NCBI GenBank assembly: GCA_047722305.1
Contig: JBDNYM010000047.1
Span: forward strand, 1 to 18,988
DNA length: 18,988 bases
Direction of reading: 5' to 3'
Source: JAKVJE01 sp047722305
GTDB lineage: Bacteria; Actinomycetota; Actinomycetes; Actinomycetales; Microbacteriaceae
Positions within the stretch are counted from its first letter, which is position 1, and the number at the start of each line of letters is the position of its first letter. Under the pieces are notes generated by a model. It made no database searches, was not told the origin of the DNA, and saw only the letters and a program-made list of their open reading frames with translations. This document shows positions 7,009 to 14,086 of this stretch, one piece after another. The position numbers were made by a program, and so were the translations under genes.

Positions 7009-7324
7009 CAGATCCGCTGCGACGCGGACGAGAGGCCGTCACCGGTTCACCGGTGGCGGCCCTTTCGCGTTCGCGGCTTGGACGATCGTCGTCCGTCTCA
7101 CCGATCAGATATCCGACTGACGTACCCAGTGCCTGAGCAAGCCGGAATGCCTCTTCGAGCGACCATCCCCTCTGGCTATTGAGCTTCCGCCCAAGAGTCG
7201 TCCTGTCAAGGTGCATTCGGGCACCAAGCCGGGAACGGTTCAGCCTTCTCCGGAACATGAGTGCAGCAACACGCTCTCCGTTGATGAGTGACTCGGCCTC
7301 ATAAGCCTGTTCAATGTCTCGCAT
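6968..7324 (-). CDS. XRE-family helix-turn-helix regulator overlapping the tRNA
   Basis: 118 aa. Residues about 17-76 form an HTH_3-like domain (ERVAALMFRRRLNRSRLGAR, RTTLGRKLNSQRGWSLEEAF, AQALGTSVGYLIGE), a phage- or plasmid-type DNA-binding repressor. The last ~40 residues are not domain-like: the frame reads antisense through the tRNA terminator and ends inside the tRNA, giving the tail AGGGFEPPTSGL that arises when a tRNA-Met is translated in reverse. The ATG at 7324 has no SD; a TAATCT -10 six nt upstream suggests a leaderless message. Its GC content is visibly below that of pdh, consistent with acquired DNA. Target unknown. No integrase lies nearby to prove a phage origin. Confidence 0.7.
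   Translation of the reverse strand: MRDIEQAYEAESLINGERVAALMFRRRLNRSRLGARMHLDRTTLGRKLNSQRGWSLEEAFRLAQALGTSVGYLIGETDDDRPSRERERAATGEPVTASRPRRSGSVAGGGFEPPTSGL
7034..7061 (+). terminator. Terminator of tRNA-fMet
   Basis: GGCCGTCACCGG (7034-7045), loop TTCA, CCGGTGGCGGCC (7050-7061): a 12-bp stem with one G-U pair, followed by TTT. It starts 25 nt after the tRNA. Confidence 0.75.
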
Positions 7325-7330
7325 ATTGAC

Positions 7331-7346
7331 AGATTACAGACCGTAA
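7331..7346 (-). promoter_or_regulatory. -10 box and TTAC-N5-GTAA palindrome in front of the XRE gene
   Basis: On the minus strand TAATCT (7336-7331) lies 6 nt before the ATG, fitting a leaderless start. TTAC (7334-7337) and GTAA (7343-7346) form a short palindrome overlapping it, a candidate autoregulatory operator. From here to 7474 I see no gene. Confidence 0.35.
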
Positions 7347-7474
7347 ATCCAGTTGCGCTCAGAGTGAGGCATATTGGCACACAATGTCGTACAACGTCTC
7401 ATATGAGTCAAAAGTTTTTGCCAGTCGAAGAGGTTGCACCCCTCTCCAGACGCTCGGAGCGAGTCTGTCCGTAG

Positions 7475-7499
7475 GGGACTGCTGCAGGTTTAGGTGACA
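7475..7499 (+). repeat. Left terminal inverted repeat of the IS3 element
   Basis: Begins GGGACTGCTGCAGG and ends TTAGGTGACA; 24 of 25 positions match the reverse complement of 8717-8741. It lies 8 bases beyond the original orfB stop position (7507-7509). Confidence 0.9.
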
Positions 7500-7506
7500 G
7501 TGGTAG

Positions 7507-8382
7507 TCACGCGGCCAGGTCGACCGGCGTACACGTCATGACCTCGAACTTGATCGGGGTCAAACGGACCAACGCTGCCTGACGACGACGTCGGTGGTAC
7601 GTCCTCTCGATCCAGGTCACGATTGCGATGCGGAGTTCTTATCGAGTGCTCCAGGAGCGACGGTCGAGGACGTTCTTCTGCAGCAAGGCAAAGAACGATT
7701 CCATGACGGCGTTGTCACCGGCGGCGCCGACGCGGCCCATCCAGCCGACGAGCCCGTGGCACCCGAGGGTGCGCAGCACCTTCCGGCTTCGAAATTGACT
7801 GCCCCTGTCGGAGTGCAGGATGCAGCCGGCGACGTCGCCACGGCGTGCGATCGCGTTCTCGACCGCCTGGACGGCGATATGGGCCTTCATTCGGTTCGAG
7901 ATCGAGTAGCCCATGATACGGCGGGAGGCACGTCCTTGATGGCGCAGAGGTAGAGCTTGCCCTCGCTGGCCCAGTGCTCGGTGATGTCCCGGAGCCACTT
8001 CTCGTCGAGGTGCTCGGCGGTGAAGTCCCAGACGATCAGATCGTCATGGACTGGGGGTCCGGGCTTCTTGTCCCTCTTCTTCCGGGACTTGATGATGGCC
8101 GACATGATTCCCGCCTGCGAGCACAATCGCCATGCGGTCCGATCCGCCATCGGGAACCCCGCATCACGAGCATCATCGGCGAGCAGCCGATATCCGAGCT
8201 TGGTCTCCTCCGCATGAGCCTTCCGGAGCACGGCGATGTGCTGCTGCCGCAGTTGCTCCGCGGGACCGGCCGGTTCGCGCACCCACCGGTAGTAAGGCGC
8301 GCGGGCGATTCAATACCCGGCACGAGACCGTCACCGGGATCCCCGTCGACGGCCAGCTCGCTCACGAGCGGGTAGAGCCTTT
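7507..8382 (-). pseudogene. IS3-family transposase OrfB, disrupted by indels and a nonsense codon
   Basis: Encodes the DDE integrase domain of the transposase, but spread over several frames. After the frameshift site: RLYPLVSELAVDG, then an extra G in the CCCC run at 8341-8344; IPVTVSCRVL, then a 2-base loss near 8307-8313 (expected VLKIARAPYYRW); a long stretch from IARAPYYRWVREPAG to LYLCAIKDV with the first catalytic Asp (LRDITEHW); a 1-base loss near 7921-7929; then RRIMGYSISNRMKAH with the second Asp (HSDRGSQF) and Glu (NAVMESFF); and TAA at 7639-7641 where GAA is expected. The remaining ELRIAIVTWIERTYHRRRR stays readable to TGA at 7507. The protein cannot be made in active form unless some of these are sequencing errors. 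Confidence 0.88.
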
Positions 8383-8670
8383 TCCCGGCAGGGACTTCTG
8401 CGATACATACGCCAGCGCACGGCGCAGCACCTCGGCTTCCTGCTCCAACAGCCGAATGCGCTTGTTCGCCTCCCGCAGCTCAGTCGACTCGGTCCTGGAG
8501 CGGCCAGGCTTCACACCCTCGTCGATGTCGGCGCGGCGCAGCCACTTCTCCAAGGTCATCGAGTGCACCCCGAAGTCGGCGGCGATCTGCTCGATCGTCG
8601 TCCCCTTCGTGCGACTCCGAGCAACCCGGACGACGTCCTCACGGAACTCGGTCGGATAGTACTTGGGCAT
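8362..8670 (-). CDS. IS3-family transposase OrfA
   Basis: 102 aa from the ATG at 8670 (MPKYYPTEFRED), with GGAAGG 9 nt upstream; other starts extend up to 8697. Residues about 5-50 are the DNA-binding HTH (FREDVVRVARSR, TIEQIAADFGVHSMTLEKWL), followed by a leucine-zipper-like helix (ELREANKRIRLLEQEAEVLRR). OrfA binds the terminal repeats and is fused to OrfB by -1 frameshifting. It is intact, but its OrfB partner is not; at most it could act as a repressor of related elements. Confidence 0.85.
   Translation of the reverse strand: MPKYYPTEFREDVVRVARSRTKGTTIEQIAADFGVHSMTLEKWLRRADIDEGVKPGRSRTESTELREANKRIRLLEQEAEVLRRALAYVSQKSLPGKGSTRS
8379..8383 (-). promoter_or_regulatory. A4G slippery site for programmed -1 frameshifting (orfA to orfB)
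   Basis: Minus-strand GGAAAAGG. In frame 0 orfA ends 15 nt beyond the site as KGSTRS-stop; slipping back one base at AAAAG gives K-R-L-Y-P-L-V-S-E-L-A, the expected OrfB N-terminus. A4G motifs are the standard IS3-family signal. Confidence 0.75.
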
Positions 8671-8711
8671 GGTGTTCATCCTTCCAGACCCACCCACACG
8701 GGCAAGCCAGA

Positions 8712-11357
8712 TCAGATGTCACCTAAACCTGCATCAGTCCCAGTTGGTTCTGCTTTCTCATGGGTTGTTGGTTCATTATGGTCGGCTTCAACGATGGGCT
8801 CTTCCGACAGCCCGTCGGTGACGTTGGGGATGGCTTTGGGTGTGAAGCGACGCAATCTGTTGACGTTGGTGACGACTGACAGAGAAGATAAGGCCATCGC
8901 CGCGGCCGCGATCATGGGGCTTAAGGTGATTCCAAACGCAGGGTAGAGCACGCCTGCTGCCAGTGGGATACCGATCGCGTTATATACGAAAGCGAACACT
9001 AAGTTCTGTTGGATGTTGCGCATAGTGGCGTGTGACAGGTCGATCGCGGTGACGAGTCCGGAGAGGGCGCCGGAGATGAGGGTGATGTCGGAGGACTCGA
9101 TCGCGACGTCTGTTCCGGTGCCGATCGCTGAGCCGACGTCGGCCTGTGCAAGGGCGGGTGCGTCGTTAATGCCGTCTCCGACCATCCCCACGATGTGGCC
9201 CTCCGCCTGGAGGCGTTTGATCTCGTCGGCCTTCTGCTCGGGAAGCACCTCGGCGATGACTCGCCGCACTCCGACTTGTCGGGCGATCGCGGTAGCGGTC
9301 TCCCGGTTGTCGCCGGTCATCATGACCACGTCGACGCTGCGGATCTGAAGTGCTCGAATGGCAGCGGCGGAACCCGCTTTCACAGTATCTGCGACGGCGA
9401 TCACCCCGGCTGGTCTCCCGGCGACAGCGACGAGGATCAGTGTTTTGCCATCGCGGGCGAGTCGTTCAAGGTGTGGCTGAAGCGGCCGGGTGTCGATGCT
9501 CATGCTGTCGAGCAGTCGCGTATTGCCGACAAGCACCTCATGGCCATCCACGATCGCCCGGGCGCCCTGGCCGGTGATCGAGTCAAAGCTTTCAGCCTGC
9601 GGCGTAGCGATGCCACGTTCGTGGGCGCCCGTGACGATCGCGGTAGCCAGCGGATGCTCCGAGAACGTCTCGACCGCTGTGGCCGTAGCAACAAGCTGTT
9701 CCCTGGTCATACGGCCGACCGGGACGACATCGGTCAGAGCTGGGGTTCCGTTGGTGATGGTTCCCGTCTTGTCGAGCACGACGGTGTTCATCTTGTGCGC
9801 GGTCTCCAGCGCTTCGGCCGAGCGGATCAGGATGCCGTTCGATGCGCCCTTGCCGGTGCCCACCGTGATCGACATCGGCGTGGCAAGTCCCAGCGCGCAC
9901 GGGCAGGCAATAATGAGCACGGACACGGCCGCGACGAGTGCGAACACGAATGTCGGAGCAGGGCCGAATACTGCCCACGCGGCGAACGTCCAGATCGCGA
10001 TGGTGATGACCGCGGGCACGAAGTAGGCAGACACTTTGTCGACGAGGCGCTGAATGGGAGCTTTCGAACCCTGAGCCTCGCGGACGAGTTTGATGATCTG
10101 GGCGAGCATAGTGTCGGCACCGACCTTGGTGGCCTCGTAGCGGAAGGCGCCGGTCTGGTTAATGGTCGCTCCGATGACGGTGTCGCCGGCAGCCTTCGAT
10201 ACGGGAATGGGCTCGCCGGTCACCATCGACTCGTCGATGGCGGAGTCACCGTCGAGTACAGTGCCGTCGACCGGCAGCTTCTCGCCGGGGTGCACCTGCA
10301 CGACGTCTCCGACCGCGACTTGGTCGATCGGTACCTCGATTTCGTGATTGTCGCGCACGATGTGCGCCGTTCTGGGCTGTAAGCCGATGAGAGCCCTGAT
10401 CGCCTCTCCCGTGCCCGCCTTGGCCTTCGTTTCCAGGAGTCGTCCAATGAGAATCAGCGTGATGATGACTCCGACGGCCTCGAAGTAGACGTGGCGCGCA
10501 TCCACTGGCAGAAGCTCCGGCGCCACTGTCGCGACGAGACTGTAGCCGAATGAGGCGACTGTGCCGAGTGTGATCAGAGAGTTCATCTCCGCCGACCGAT
10601 GCGACAACGCCAGCCAACCGGTGCGATGGATGGGCCAGCCAGAGTAGATCATCACGGGTGTGATCAACCCCAGTTGCATCCAACGGTTCATGAGAATATC
10701 AGGAACCCAGGTGACGCCGAACAAGTCGACCGCCATCACCGCGAACAGCACCGGCGCGGTGAGAATCACTGCGACCCAGACGCGCATGCTCAGATCGCGA
10801 AGCTCGTGCGCTCGCTCGGCCGATTCGGCATCCTCGTCGTGACCTGGCTGCAATGCTGGAGCGGGAGAGGATGGTGGCCCTGGCGAAGGAACCGGTACGG
10901 ATAATGCAGCTGGCGCATGATTATGAGGTGATTCAGCGCTCAGCTGAGCTGGTGGAGCAGGTCGTTTCAGGACGGCTGCTGTGCTCTCATGTACTTTTAG
11001 AGTGCCGTTGATCATATTCATTCCACAGGCGAACCGGTACTCGCCTGGGGCCGTAGGAGTGAATTCGACAGCTGTCGTTTCGTTCGCGGGCAGGAACTCG
11101 TTCACTTTGAAGTCCGGGAACACCACGTGCGACGAGCAGTCGCCGCCTTCCTGCCGGTCGAACATCAGCCGCAGTGGTGTGCCAACCTCGACCTCAATGA
11201 GGTCTGGACTGTAACCACCTTTCACCACAATTCGGGCGATTTGGACGCTGCCATCGCGCTCAGCACGATGGGTCTTCTTCGGACCGAAGAAGAACCAGGC
11301 GATGAATCCAGTCAGTGTGACCGCCACGATGCCGACGACAACTATTCCTGCGCCCAT
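8712..11357 (-). CDS. copA: Copper-translocating P1B-type ATPase with N-terminal cupredoxin domain
   Basis: 881 aa. Seen in order: a hydrophobic helix at about 4-25 followed by KKTHRAER; a cupredoxin-like domain at about 38-122 with Cys74, His77, Cys111, Met113 and Met115 (GGDCSSHVVF, FACGMNMINGTL); a Pro/Ala linker with His; then the ATPase core with TGE phosphatase loop (near 380), CPC at 485-487 in the ion-binding helix, phosphorylated Asp529 in DKTGT, SEHPLA near 566, MTGDN near 680, GDGINDAPA, and C-terminal MALSSLSVVTN, which together mark Cu(I) specificity. No HMA GMTCxxC domain is present. Role: ATP-driven copper export. SD AAAGGA precedes the ATG by 7 nt. The last nine codons and the stop are supplied by the IS3 right end; the catalytic core is untouched. 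It has its own promoter and a tandem regulatory box. Confidence 0.93.
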   Translation of the reverse strand: MGAGIVVVGIVAVTLTGFIAWFFFGPKKTHRAERDGSVQIARIVVKGGYSPDLIEVEVGTPLRLMFDRQEGGDCSSHVVFPDFKVNEFLPANETTAVEFTPTAPGEYRFACGMNMINGTLKVHESTAAVLKRPAPPAQLSAESPHNHAPAALSVPVPSPGPPSSPAPALQPGHDEDAESAERAHELRDLSMRVWVAVILTAPVLFAVMAVDLFGVTWVPDILMNRWMQLGLITPVMIYSGWPIHRTGWLALSHRSAEMNSLITLGTVASFGYSLVATVAPELLPVDARHVYFEAVGVIITLILIGRLLETKAKAGTGEAIRALIGLQPRTAHIVRDNHEIEVPIDQVAVGDVVQVHPGEKLPVDGTVLDGDSAIDESMVTGEPIPVSKAAGDTVIGATINQTGAFRYEATKVGADTMLAQIIKLVREAQGSKAPIQRLVDKVSAYFVPAVITIAIWTFAAWAVFGPAPTFVFALVAAVSVLIIACPCALGLATPMSITVGTGKGASNGILIRSAEALETAHKMNTVVLDKTGTITNGTPALTDVVPVGRMTREQLVATATAVETFSEHPLATAIVTGAHERGIATPQAESFDSITGQGARAIVDGHEVLVGNTRLLDSMSIDTRPLQPHLERLARDGKTLILVAVAGRPAGVIAVADTVKAGSAAAIRALQIRSVDVVMMTGDNRETATAIARQVGVRRVIAEVLPEQKADEIKRLQAEGHIVGMVGDGINDAPALAQADVGSAIGTGTDVAIESSDITLISGALSGLVTAIDLSHATMRNIQQNLVFAFVYNAIGIPLAAGVLYPAFGITLSPMIAAAAMALSSLSVVTNVNRLRRFTPKAIPNVTDGLSEEPIVEADHNEPTTHEKAEPTGTDAGLGDI
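8717..8741 (-). repeat. Right terminal inverted repeat of the IS3 element
   Basis: Reverse complement matches 7475-7499 at 24 of 25 positions. Read on the minus strand it encodes G-T-D-A-G-L-G-D of the ATPase tail. Confidence 0.9.
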
Positions 11358-11417
11358 CGGTCAATCCTTTCTTTGGAGAAGCCCTCGATTCGGGACGCGA
11401 GTCCCTTCATCTCATCA

Positions 11418-11446
11418 TCTATAAAAACTCTTTGACATGACGCCAA
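11418..11446 (-). promoter_or_regulatory. Promoter of the copper ATPase gene
   Basis: Minus strand TTGGCG (11446-11441), 17 bp, TATAGA (11423-11418): a good sigma-70-type match. It lies about 60 nt before the ATG and just downstream of the tandem box at 11458-11475. Confidence 0.6.
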
Positions 11447-11457
11447 CATCTGGTACA

Positions 11458-11475
11458 TATAAAGAACATATAAAT
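11458..11475 (+). promoter_or_regulatory. Tandem box 1 (putative response-regulator site)
   Basis: TATAAAG (11458-11464) and TATAAAT (11469-11475), 11 bp apart. It sits 11 bp upstream of the copA -35 box, a usual activator position. Same motif as at 13606-13623 and 15995-16012. Confidence 0.6.
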
Positions 11476-11496
11476 CTTCTGTCCTGTCTCATCCCG

Positions 11497-12186
11497 TTAT
11501 TGAACTGCGCCGGTCGCGGTCGACAGCAGTGTGGCGGGTTTCAGCCACATCGATGGGTAGTCGCCATTCCAGCGCACAACACCAGTCTTATCGACAACAA
11601 TGAAACTGTGCCCAGGTAGATTTGCATGCATGCCTTTCCCGAGGGTGCCGTAAGCCTTCGAGGCTGTACCATTATCGAGCAGGAAGGGAGTCTTGACGTT
11701 GTACGTTGACGCGTCTGCCTCAATCTCAGCTTTGGTGTTCATGACAATCGGAAGAACCACGAAACCGGCTTTCGAAAAGTCCGCCTGCTTCTGCTCGATC
11801 GCGGTCAACTGTGTTAGGCAAGCCTGGCACCCGGCGCCTTCGCTGAAGTAGAGAATCACTGCGCTCTTGCCCCGGAAGGACGCAAGCGACACTTTCTCCC
11901 CCGACGTGTTCACCAGGGTAAAGTCGGGTGCCTTTTGCCCGACGAGGGAAGTCTCGTCCGTGGACGTTGAATTTGTCGCGTTTGTGGACGGCGAATTGAG
12001 GGCCGTCCTGACAAGCAGGGAGGCGAGTAGAGCCACGAGAAGAACACCAGCGGTGATCGAAGCAATCTTGACCAGCCTGGAGCGTCGCCGGTGGCGCGTT
12101 TCCTGTGCTCTGAGTTGAGCAGCGTGTTCTCGTGCTGTCAGCTTCTTTTCGGCCTTGGTGGGCTTCGGTTGTGAAACGTTTGTCAT
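11497..12186 (-). CDS. Membrane-anchored redoxin (TlpA/AhpC-TSA-like thioredoxin fold)
   Basis: 229 aa. A basic cytoplasmic N-terminus, one transmembrane helix at about 40-61, a Ser/Thr/Asn-rich spacer, then a redoxin domain from about 80 (VGQKAPDFTLVNTSGEKVSL) with the active-site pair Cys120-Gln-Ala-Cys123 (EGAGCQACLTQL) and the cis-Pro region LPGHSFIVVDKTG. The domain should face outside the membrane. Its ATG overlaps the stop of the CcdA-like gene (ATGA), so the two are translationally coupled. Inferred role: thiol-disulfide exchange or peroxide/thiol repair outside the cell, reduced via the CcdA-like protein. The substrate cannot be told from sequence. Last gene of a three-gene operon. 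Confidence 0.85.
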   Translation of the reverse strand: MTNVSQPKPTKAEKKLTAREHAAQLRAQETRHRRRSRLVKIASITAGVLLVALLASLLVRTALNSPSTNATNSTSTDETSLVGQKAPDFTLVNTSGEKVSLASFRGKSAVILYFSEGAGCQACLTQLTAIEQKQADFSKAGFVVLPIVMNTKAEIEADASTYNVKTPFLLDNGTASKAYGTLGKGMHANLPGHSFIVVDKTGVVRWNGDYPSMWLKPATLLSTATGAVQ

Positions 12187-13184
12187 GGTGTTGGGTCCTC
12201 GGTATGTGGCCTGGTAGAAGGGCTGCGGTTCTGTCGTCGGGTTTCGGCGTCGCTGGCTGAAACGGTCTCCTGTCCGGTCCGATCTTCACCGTCATTGACC
12301 CCATTGGCGTACTCGTCATGTGGTGTGCGCCGGTGGCCGAAAAGAGTGCCCGCAATGAAGACTGCGGCGATCAACAACAGGATGACGCCTTGCAGCCATT
12401 CGGGAATCGGTGCGACCCATGCCTGCACGGTCGCAAACCGAGCCCCCAGCCAGGTTCCAAAACCAGTGACGAATTCAGGGCCAGACGTCATAGCTCCCTG
12501 TGCTGCAAGGATGAGAATCCACGTTCCCATGACGGTGAAGCCAATAGCCACCACGATGTTCAGAATGCTGGTACGCAGGCTTCGGTGACCGAGACGGAGT
12601 GTGACCGGTCTCGGCCGCAGGAAAGTGCGCTCGCTGAGCTTTGCGGCGTCCCAGATCAACGCCATGACGAAGAGTGGAAATACCATGCCGAACACATAGG
12701 AGAGCCCGAGAACGGCACCACCAAGGGGGGAACTAGACAGCGCAGAGAGTGTCATGACGCCTGCCAGCACCGGAGCACAGCAACTCGACGCGATGCCGGA
12801 GAACACCCCGAGGGCGAAGAAACTCGCAGAGTCTCCCCTGCTCGCGTCGGGAGACCTGATGAAAGAGGGTAACGACCACATGCGTCCGCTCAGCGCGAGC
12901 GCGGCAAGACCGAGCATCAGCAGCCCGCCGAGTGTGTACAGGAGCCCGTGGTATCTCGCGATGGTGGCCGCAATCAGACTCATGCCGACCGTGATTGGCA
13001 CCAGGATGACGGCCAGCCCTGCCGCAAAGACGAAGGTCAGAGGAAGGAGCCGCCAGCGCCGGTTTTTCACAGCTCCAGCCAGATAACTGGGTAGCAGAAA
13101 CACGATGCAGCACGGTGCAAACAAGGCGACGCCGCCCGCGAGGAACGCCGCAACGATACCCCCAGCAGTGAAGAGCGAACCCAT
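12183..13184 (-). CDS. CcdA/DsbD-type membrane thiol-electron transporter
   Basis: 333 aa with about six to eight hydrophobic segments and a hydrophilic 50-residue C-terminal tail. It matches the CcdA/DsbD-beta fold: a Cys in helix 1 (FAPCCIVFLLPSYLAG, Cys25-Cys26) and the pseudo-symmetric Cys in a later helix (SSCCAPVLAGVMTL, Cys135-Cys136). Such proteins pass electrons from cytoplasmic thioredoxin-like proteins to extracytoplasmic redoxins. Both sites here are CC pairs instead of a single Cys after Pro. The ATG follows directly on the TAA of the glutaredoxin-like gene; the stop overlaps the redoxin start. No cytochrome c gene is near, so a copper- or thiol-stress role is more likely than cytochrome maturation. 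Confidence 0.85.
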   Translation of the reverse strand: MGSLFTAGGIVAAFLAGGVALFAPCCIVFLLPSYLAGAVKNRRWRLLPLTFVFAAGLAVILVPITVGMSLIAATIARYHGLLYTLGGLLMLGLAALALSGRMWSLPSFIRSPDASRGDSASFFALGVFSGIASSCCAPVLAGVMTLSALSSSPLGGAVLGLSYVFGMVFPLFVMALIWDAAKLSERTFLRPRPVTLRLGHRSLRTSILNIVVAIGFTVMGTWILILAAQGAMTSGPEFVTGFGTWLGARFATVQAWVAPIPEWLQGVILLLIAAVFIAGTLFGHRRTPHDEYANGVNDGEDRTGQETVSASDAETRRQNRSPSTRPHTEDPTP

Positions 13185-13520
13185 TTAAGCTATTGCCTGT
13201 GTGGCAAGCACCTCGGAGATGCGCTTTCTGAAGAGGTTCTTGCTGAGCCTGCCGTTACTCACGAAGTGGTCCTCGATGAGTACGAGAGGGGCCAAGGCGG
13301 CACGATGCTGCCGTATGAGGGCGAGACCGCGCTCCGATCGTGATGAGAGATAGGTGACATCAAGGGGTGTATCTACCGCTACCTGCGTGATGGTCTCGCG
13401 AGCGGCCTCGCAAAAGTGACAGGCTTCAGCCTCGACAACTGTGACACGTATGGGCTGCTGTGTGGGTGGCTCATGCAAGGCGAAATCAGAGCGATTCTCC
13501 ACACTCGGGCGCGTCGACAT
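13185..13520 (-). CDS. Glutaredoxin/thioredoxin-like small protein
   Basis: 111 aa from the ATG at 13520, which has AAAGGA 8 nt upstream; a TTG at 13547 would add nine residues. A thioredoxin-type beta strand (RVTVVEAEACHFCEAA) leads into the redox motif Cys-His-Phe-Cys, followed by a helix and the strand PLVLIEDHFVSNGRLSK. No signal peptide, so cytoplasmic. First gene of the operon with the CcdA-like and redoxin genes; it probably hands electrons to the CcdA-like protein. A mercuric or general glutaredoxin function is an alternative. The tandem box at 13606-13623 lies upstream. Confidence 0.78.
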   Translation of the reverse strand: MSTRPSVENRSDFALHEPPTQQPIRVTVVEAEACHFCEAARETITQVAVDTPLDVTYLSSRSERGLALIRQHRAALAPLVLIEDHFVSNGRLSKNLFRKRISEVLATQAIA

Positions 13521-13605
13521 GATAGCGATCCTTTCGTTTCGGAACAAGCTTCCTCCATGACGAGTTCACCTTATGAGCCTGACCCGGAGCTCAGCATGAA
13601 GTGAA

Positions 13606-13623
13606 TATAAAGGTCATATGAAG
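13606..13623 (+). promoter_or_regulatory. Tandem box 2 (putative response-regulator site)
   Basis: TATAAAG (13606-13612) and TATGAAG (13617-13623), 11 bp apart, in the divergent region between the glutaredoxin operon (minus) and the small membrane protein gene (plus). No strong -10/-35 pair is seen on either side, as expected for activated promoters. Confidence 0.6.
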
Positions 13624-13754
13624 ATCGCCTGCCTTCATCTGATCTCCATGCGCGGGCGTTCGTATCTTCATTCTCTTTTGCCACACTGGGCGCTATGCGG
13701 TCACGGGGAGACTTCCTCGCGGGTCCGCAGTTCGACCAAGGAATTGAGGAATCG

Positions 13755-14063
13755 ATGAATCACGGCTCAATGAAAAGTCACATCATCTGGATGCTGGTCG
13801 CTGCCGGAGCGGTGCTGGCGGCCTTGCTGCTGTTCCGCGTGAATCTCGCGCAGGCACTCCCGCTGGCCGTCGCGTTGGCCTGCCCGTTGGGCATGATCGC
13901 GATGATGTTCATGATGGGGCACGGCATGGCCGGACATGGTGGGCACGGAGACGAGGAAAGCCATGATAGCCAGGGCAGTCCGTGTGGGCGGGAAGACCAT
14001 GAGCAGCATGCAGACCATATCCACGATTCTCAGGCCCCGTCGTACAATGAGCCTCGCCGCTAA
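13755..14063 (+). CDS. Small Met/His-rich membrane protein (DUF2933-like)
   Basis: 102 aa from the ATG at 13755 (MNHGSMKSHIIW), with GAGGA 4 nt upstream; an open frame from 13695 has no SD. Two hydrophobic helices (about 9-26 and 32-50), then a metal-ligand-rich tail: MMFMMGHGMAGHGGHGDEESHD and further His (HEQHADHIHD). Proteins of this build (DUF2933 family) are typically found with copper-resistance genes; biochemical function is unproven. Likely binds or buffers copper at the membrane. Divergent from the glutaredoxin operon and sharing tandem box 2; convergent with the histidine kinase gene 23 bp away. Confidence 0.75.
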   Translation: MNHGSMKSHIIWMLVAAGAVLAALLLFRVNLAQALPLAVALACPLGMIAMMFMMGHGMAGHGGHGDEESHDSQGSPCGREDHEQHADHIHDSQAPSYNEPRR

Positions 14064-14086
14064 CTCGCCGTACACGACGGGACAGG

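Larger units (their letters stand above)
7475..8741 (-). mobile_element. Decayed IS3-family insertion sequence
   Basis: About 1.27 kb bounded by 25-bp inverted repeats with one mismatch, containing orfA and a broken orfB on the minus strand with an A4G frameshift site between them. The 3-bp flanks differ (TAG at 7472-7474, AGT at 8742-8744), so no target duplication is seen, which suggests a deletion or recombination beside the element. Its right end lies inside the 3' end of the copper ATPase gene. Confidence 0.88.

Noticed and set aside
7441..7470. Short palindrome CGCTCGGAGCG near the IS3 left end
   Set aside because: Loop too short and no T tract, so not convincing as a terminator.
9195..10382. 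395-codon plus-strand frame inside the copper ATPase region
   Set aside because: Antisense to the conserved ATPase core with DKTGT and GDGIND motifs; no independent support.
11432..11459. Plus-strand TTGACA-N16-TACATA in the copA upstream region
   Set aside because: A good promoter match, but it points into the 3' end of the redoxin gene with no plus-strand gene after it. Kept only as a possible antisense start; the minus-strand TTGGCG-N17-TATAGA fits the gene order.
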